From an uncultured Oscillibacter sp. (GTDB lineage Bacteria; Bacillota; Clostridia; Oscillospirales; Oscillospiraceae): a stretch of DNA of 18,530 nt. The notes below the pieces were generated by a model. The model was not told the origin of the DNA. It searched no databases and saw only the letters and a program-made list of their open reading frames with translations. Location of the stretch: assembly GCA_910587875.1 (NCBI GenBank), contig CAJUOD010000054.1, positions 1 through 18,530 of the forward strand, read 5' to 3'. Below, one piece after another: positions 14,209-18,530 of the stretch. The position numbers were made by a program, and so were the translations under genes. The stretch's first letter is position 1; each line of letters opens with the position of its first letter.

Positions 14209-15680
14209 ATTTTCAATCGTTTGGATTTTTAGCGTTCCTCGTTATCACCGCCGCCGTCTGCCTGGGGCTCGCCCGGTGGGACCGTTCCATCGCGGCGGAG
14301 TGCCTGACCCTGGCCTGTCTGGTCTTCTATGTGATCGGAGGCGGCTGGGCCGCGCTGCTGGTGCTGGTTCTGGGGCTGGCGGTCTCCACCGCCGCCGTCC
14401 GGGTTCTCACCACGCCGGATTTCCGCATTCAATCGGGAGGAGACGGCCCCACGGCCTACGCTTACCCCCGGACCGACGCCCGGCGACGCCGCTGCCTCAT
14501 TCTGGCGGCGGCTTGGCACGTGGGGGTGCTGGCGGTCTTCAAGTACGCGGGCTTTGCCACCGGGGGGCGGTTCTCCCTGGGCTGGGCCCCCTTAGGGCTA
14601 AGCTTCTTCACCTTCCAGCAGCTGTGGCTTTTGAAGGAGGCCTACACCGGCGGCTTCCGCCCGGAGCGGCGGGACCTGCGCCTCTACGCCTTCTTCTTCC
14701 CCACGGTGGTCTCCGGGCCCATCTTGAAGCCCCAGGCCTTCCTCCCCCAGCTCCATGAGGAGAAGTTTCTGAACCCCGACGGGCGGGACCTGGCCGCCGC
14801 CTGTTACGCCATCGCCTCCGGCACGGCGAAAAAAGTGCTACTGGCGGACAACCTGGGGACCGTGGTAGACAGCGGCTGGGCCCACCTGGACCAGCTCTCC
14901 GCCCCCGCCGCCTGGCTGGTGATTCTGGGCTACACCCTCCAGCTCTACTTTGACTTCTCCGGCTACTGCGACATCGCCGCCGGGTGCGCCCGGCTGCTGG
15001 GCCTTCGGCTACCCGTCAACTTTGACTCCCCCTACCGGAGCCTCTCCGTGGGCGAGTTCTGGAAGCGCTGGCACATCACCCTGACCTCCTTCCTCCGGGA
15101 GTGCCTGTACTTCCCCCTGGGGGGGAGCAAGAAGGGGGCCGGGCGGACCTACCTGAACATTCTGATCGTCTTCCTGGTCAGCGGCCTCTGGCACGGGGCG
15201 GGGTGGACCTTCGTCCTCTGGGGCGCGCTCCACGGCCTGGGCCAGATTGTGGAGCGCGTCTGGGGCCCCCGGCGGGAGAAGCTGCCGAGGCTCCTCCGCT
15301 GGGCCGTGACCTTCGCCTTTGTCAACGCCGCCTGGGTCTTCTTCCGGGCCCCCGGGGTCTCCCAGGCGCTGACGCTCCTCAAAACCGCCGTCACCGCCGA
15401 CTTCCGCCCCCCGGCGGACTGGCTCATGGCGGACGTGTTCGCCAAGGAGGCGAAGGCCCTGGGGATGCTCCTCCCGGCCCTCCGGGCCTGGGCGGTCCCG
15501 GCGCTGACCTACGGGCTCTTCGCCGCCGCCATGATCGCGGCCCTGTGGCCCCGGAACGCCGTGCGGCAGATGGACGCGTTTAAGCCCACGACCCGGCGGG
15601 CCGTGGGCCTGGCCCTGCTGATGGCCTGGTCCGTGCTGTCCTTTACCGGGGTGACCACCTTTATCTATTCCAATTTCTGA
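14205..15680 (+). CDS. MBOAT-family membrane O-acyltransferase (AlgI/DltB-like)
   Basis: A 491-residue membrane protein with about eleven hydrophobic spans. It carries the MBOAT hallmarks: YFDFSGYCDIA (248-258), NFDSPYRSLSVGEFWKRWH (272-290, with H290) and SGLWHGAGW (326-334), whose H330 is the conserved catalytic histidine. The family moves acyl groups across the membrane onto extracellular polymers: AlgI acetylates alginate and DltB D-alanylates teichoic acid. The order with an SGNH protein just downstream resembles AlgI/AlgJ or PatA/PatB pairs. No dltA/dltC is present, so O-acetylation of a surface polysaccharide, teichoic acid or peptidoglycan is more likely than D-alanylation. The start overlaps the upstream stop, with no good ribosome site of its own. 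Confidence 0.93.
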   Translation: MNFQSFGFLAFLVITAAVCLGLARWDRSIAAECLTLACLVFYVIGGGWAALLVLVLGLAVSTAAVRVLTTPDFRIQSGGDGPTAYAYPRTDARRRRCLILAAAWHVGVLAVFKYAGFATGGRFSLGWAPLGLSFFTFQQLWLLKEAYTGGFRPERRDLRLYAFFFPTVVSGPILKPQAFLPQLHEEKFLNPDGRDLAAACYAIASGTAKKVLLADNLGTVVDSGWAHLDQLSAPAAWLVILGYTLQLYFDFSGYCDIAAGCARLLGLRLPVNFDSPYRSLSVGEFWKRWHITLTSFLRECLYFPLGGSKKGAGRTYLNILIVFLVSGLWHGAGWTFVLWGALHGLGQIVERVWGPRREKLPRLLRWAVTFAFVNAAWVFFRAPGVSQALTLLKTAVTADFRPPADWLMADVFAKEAKALGMLLPALRAWAVPALTYGLFAAAMIAALWPRNAVRQMDAFKPTTRRAVGLALLMAWSVLSFTGVTTFIYSNF

Positions 15681-15689
15681 GGCCGATCA

Positions 15690-16793
15690 ATGAACAAGAC
15701 TTATGAGCGCTGGGCCCGCCGCTTTCTGGCGGCCCTGCTGGCGGCGCTGGTCCTGTGCGGCGGAATCGTGTACGCCGTGGACCCCTGCCTGTACTACCGG
15801 ATGCCGGAGAACCGCCTCCCCACCTTCTTCAACGAGCGCTATCAGGCGGCGGGCATGGCCCGAAACGTGAAGGCGGACACCGTGCTGCTGGGCACCTCCA
15901 TGGCCGCCAACTACCGCGCCGGCTGGATCGAGGAGTTCTACGGGGGCACGGGCCTGCGGATCACCATCCCCGACGGGTACTTCTGCGAGTTCGACCGGGT
16001 GGTGGACCTGCTCTTCCGGAAGGACCCGCCGGAGCGGGTGCTGTTCGCCCTGGATTTGAACACCCTCATCCGGGACGACCGGGGCGCGACGGACGCCATG
16101 CCGGACTATTTCTACAACCGGAATCCCCTGGACGACGTGAAGTATCTCCTGAACAAGGACTCCCTTTACTACAGCCTCTACGCCCTGATGACGGCCCGCC
16201 AGGGGGACGGGCAGACCCTGGACGAGGGCTTCACCTGGGACAAGACCTCCCTCTGGGGGCGGTACGAAACCCTGCGGAGCTATGACCGGCCCCCGGTGGC
16301 GGAGGAGAAGACCCCGGAGAACGCCTACCTCCAATTTACGCAGGAAAATTTGATGGTGATGGAGGACTGGTTCCAGGACCACCCGGAGACCAAGTTTGAA
16401 ATCTTCCTGTCCCCCTACAGCATCCTCTCCTGGGACCGCGCCCTCCGCCGGGGGGACCTGGACGCCCGGCTTACGGCCCTGCGGACGGCGTGCCACACCC
16501 TGAACCGCTGGCCCAACGTCCGGGTCCACGCGCCGCTCTTTGCCAAGGACATGGTGACGGAGCTGAACAACTACTGCGACTACATCCACCACTCCGGCGA
16601 GGCCGGGAAGTGGGTGCTGGGGAACGTGTGCGCCGAGAAGTTCCTCCTCCGGGAGGAGGACGTGGAGAAGACCCTGGCGGACTGGCGGGAGTTTGTGATA
16701 CACTACGACTACGACGCGCTGTGGGACGGCGAGTTCTGGGAGCAGTGGTATGAGGACCACGACGAGCCCCCGGCGTGGTATGAGAGTACGTGA
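15690..16793 (+). CDS. SGNH-like membrane-anchored partner of the MBOAT protein
   Basis: A 367-residue protein with one N-terminal hydrophobic segment (residues 12-29) and no clear cleavage site, so probably anchored facing outward. VLLGTSMAANY (65-75) supplies a nucleophile-type serine (S70) in a GTS version of SGNH block I, and DYIHHSG (297-303) gives the D-x-x-H of block V (D297, H300). These fit AlgJ/AlgX/PatB/DltD-like proteins that pass the acyl group from the MBOAT partner to the polymer outside the membrane. It starts nine bases after the MBOAT stop, with GAGG overlapping that stop, so the two are cotranscribed. Overall similarity to named families is low; the assignment rests on motifs and context. 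Confidence 0.75.
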   Translation: MNKTYERWARRFLAALLAALVLCGGIVYAVDPCLYYRMPENRLPTFFNERYQAAGMARNVKADTVLLGTSMAANYRAGWIEEFYGGTGLRITIPDGYFCEFDRVVDLLFRKDPPERVLFALDLNTLIRDDRGATDAMPDYFYNRNPLDDVKYLLNKDSLYYSLYALMTARQGDGQTLDEGFTWDKTSLWGRYETLRSYDRPPVAEEKTPENAYLQFTQENLMVMEDWFQDHPETKFEIFLSPYSILSWDRALRRGDLDARLTALRTACHTLNRWPNVRVHAPLFAKDMVTELNNYCDYIHHSGEAGKWVLGNVCAEKFLLREEDVEKTLADWREFVIHYDYDALWDGEFWEQWYEDHDEPPAWYEST

Positions 16794-16827
16794 TTTTAAC
16801 GACAACACCTGGGAGGAAATTTGAAAT

Positions 16828-18530
16828 ATGATACAGCAGGACCATATCCGAAATTTCAGCATCATCGCCCACATCGACCACGGCAAGTCCACCCTGGCGG
16901 ACCGGCTTTTGGAGAAGTGCAACGCCGTCTCCCAGCGGGAGATGGAGAGCCAGCTCCTGGACAACATGGACCTGGAGCGGGAACGGGGCATCACCATCAA
17001 GGCCCGGGCCGTGCGGCTCCTCTACCGGGCCCAGGACGGGGAGGACTACGCCCTGAACCTCATCGACACCCCGGGCCACGTGGACTTCAACTACGAGGTC
17101 TCCCGGTCCCTGGCCGCCTGCGAGGGGGCCGTCCTCGTGGTGGACTCCACCCAGGGGGTGGAGGCCCAGACCCTGGCCAACACCTACCTCGCCATGGAGC
17201 ACGATTTGGAGATTCTCCCGGTCTTCAATAAGATCGACCTCCCCGCCGCCGACCCCGCCAAGGCCAAGCAGGAGGTGGAGGACATCATCGGCCTCCCGGC
17301 CCTGGAGGCCCCGGAGATTTCCGCCAAGCAGGGAATCAACATCGACGCGGTGCTGGAGGACATTGTGAAAAACGTCCCGCCCCCCTCCGGGGACGAGACG
17401 GCCCCCCTGAAGGCGTTGATCTTCGACAGCCAGTATGACAGCTACCGGGGCGTTATCGTCTACATGCGCCTCATGGAGGGCTCCCTCCGGGCGGGGCAGA
17501 CGGTGAAGATGATGGCCTCCGGGGCTTCCTATCAGGTGGTGGAGTGCGGCCACCTGCTGCCGTTGGGCATGGAGCCCTGCGACTGCCTCCGGGCGGGGGA
17601 GGTGGGCTACTTCACCGCCTCCATCAAAAACGTCCAGGACACCCGGGTGGGCGACACGGTGACGGACGCGGCGAACCCCGCCGCCGAGGCCCTGCCCGGC
17701 TACCGGCCCGTCCAGCCCATGGTCTACTGCGGCATCTACACCGAGGACGGCTCCAAGTATCCGGACCTGCGGGACGCCCTGGAAAAGCTCCGGCTCAACG
17801 ACGCGTCCCTGGCCTTTGAGCCCGAGTCGTCGGTGGCCCTGGGCTTCGGCTTCCGCTGCGGCTTCTTGGGCATGCTCCACATGGAGGTTATCCAGGAGCG
17901 GCTGGAGCGGGAGTTTGACCTGGACCTGGTGACTACATTACCCTCCGTTATATACGACGTTTATAAAACGGATGGTAGTCTCGTCCGGGTGGACAATCCC
18001 CACAATTACCCGGACCCGGCCTCCATCGAGCGGGCTGAGGAGCCCTATGTGAAGGTGTCCATCATCTCCCCCAACGACTATGTAGGGAACATCATGCCCA
18101 TGTGCCAGGAGCGCCGGGGGGAGTTCAAGGACATGCAGTATCTGGACACCCACCTGGTGGAGCTCCATTACCAGATGCCCCTGAACGAGATCATCTACGA
18201 CTTCTTCGACACCTTGAAGGCCAACACGAAGGGCTACGCCTCCCTGGACTATGAGCTCTCCGGCTACCGGCCCAGCGAGCTGGTGAAAGTGGACCTGCTC
18301 CTGAACGGAGATCAGGTGGACGCGCTGAGCTTCATCGCCCACAAGGACAAGGCCTATCCCAGGGCCCGGAAGCTCTGCGAGAAGCTGAAGGAGAACATCC
18401 CCCGCCAGCTCTTCGAGGTGCCGGTCCAGGCGGCCATCGGCGGGAGGGTCATCGCCCGGGAGACGGTCAAGGCCATGCGCAAGGACGTGCTGGCCAAGTG
18501 CTACGGCGGCGACATCACCCGGAAGAAGAA
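16828..18530 (+). CDS. lepA: Elongation factor 4 (LepA GTPase), cut by the window end
   Basis: LepA is a ribosome-bound GTPase that helps back-translocate or remodel stalled or mispositioned ribosomes. The first 567 residues of a protein of about 600 are visible, so about 35 residues are missing. G motifs are intact: AHIDHGKS (14-21), RERGIT (51-56), DTPGH (80-84) and NKID (134-137). LNDASLAFEPE and GFGFRCGFLGMLHMEV mark the EF-G-like domain typical of LepA, and the C-terminal segment includes GGRVIARETVKAMRKDV. The ATG is preceded by GGGAGGAAATTT. It follows the SGNH gene by 34 bases on the same strand without an evident terminator, so read-through from that unit is possible. In many Firmicutes lepA precedes hemN and hrcA. 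Confidence 0.97.
   Translation, partial: MIQQDHIRNFSIIAHIDHGKSTLADRLLEKCNAVSQREMESQLLDNMDLERERGITIKARAVRLLYRAQDGEDYALNLIDTPGHVDFNYEVSRSLAACEGAVLVVDSTQGVEAQTLANTYLAMEHDLEILPVFNKIDLPAADPAKAKQEVEDIIGLPALEAPEISAKQGINIDAVLEDIVKNVPPPSGDETAPLKALIFDSQYDSYRGVIVYMRLMEGSLRAGQTVKMMASGASYQVVECGHLLPLGMEPCDCLRAGEVGYFTASIKNVQDTRVGDTVTDAANPAAEALPGYRPVQPMVYCGIYTEDGSKYPDLRDALEKLRLNDASLAFEPESSVALGFGFRCGFLGMLHMEVIQERLEREFDLDLVTTLPSVIYDVYKTDGSLVRVDNPHNYPDPASIERAEEPYVKVSIISPNDYVGNIMPMCQERRGEFKDMQYLDTHLVELHYQMPLNEIIYDFFDTLKANTKGYASLDYELSGYRPSELVKVDLLLNGDQVDALSFIAHKDKAYPRARKLCEKLKENIPRQLFEVPVQAAIGGRVIARETVKAMRKDVLAKCYGGDITRKK

Noticed and set aside
16471..17880. 469-codon minus-strand frame across the SGNH and lepA genes
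   Set aside because: It runs antisense to two genes with clear motifs and has histidine/glycine/valine-rich shadow composition.
1..18530. CRISPR arrays, tRNA, rRNA or prophage genes
   Set aside because: I saw no regularly spaced repeats, no cloverleaf-like or rRNA-like sequence, and no phage structural, integrase or transposase genes.

Overview
The window is GC-rich chromosomal DNA from a spore-forming member of the Clostridia. The base composition, an intact spoIIE, strong AGGAGG-type ribosome binding sites and a copper-amine-oxidase-N-type surface protein fit a gut Oscillospiraceae relative (Flavonifractor/Lawsonibacter-like). That placement is an inference from style and gene content, since no rRNA or other marker is present.

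Region 1 (1-997) is an AT-richer cassette of about 570 bp bounded by 146-bp inverted repeats of roughly 93% identity. It carries a small XRE-type regulator (minus) and a divergent 64-residue unknown protein (plus). A hairpin-rich stretch follows. Region 2 (998-7976, all minus) holds spoIIE, a 1193-residue single-chain restriction-modification-like protein (beta-class DNA methyltransferase, PD-ExK nuclease-like segment, second N6-type methyltransferase and C-terminal recognition region), and a stand-alone PTS-IIC-type membrane protein. The membrane protein has a near-consensus promoter followed at once by a 38-bp perfect palindrome resembling the niacin repressor NiaR operator.

Region 3 (8100-8430) is a compact candidate type I toxin-antitoxin locus. 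It has a 28-residue membrane peptide with a perfect Shine-Dalgarno sequence, a strong two-way hairpin at its 3' end, and a near-consensus promoter firing back toward it from the opposite strand. Region 4 has a manganese-type superoxide dismutase (minus), then a two-gene plus-strand unit of exported proteins (a lipoprotein and a CuAO-N-domain protein). These converge, through a shared terminator, on an exported 690-residue beta-lactamase-fold serine hydrolase (minus).

Region 5 (13451-16793, plus) is a three-gene unit: an XRE-type regulator whose stop overlaps (ATGA) the start of an MBOAT membrane O-acyltransferase, then an SGNH-like partner protein. It looks like a regulated O-acylation module for a surface polymer. 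lepA (elongation factor 4) follows and runs off the right end.

The items most worth testing are the single-chain restriction-modification protein, the inverted-repeat cassette, the toxin/antisense locus, and the palindromic operator before the PTS-IIC-type transporter.
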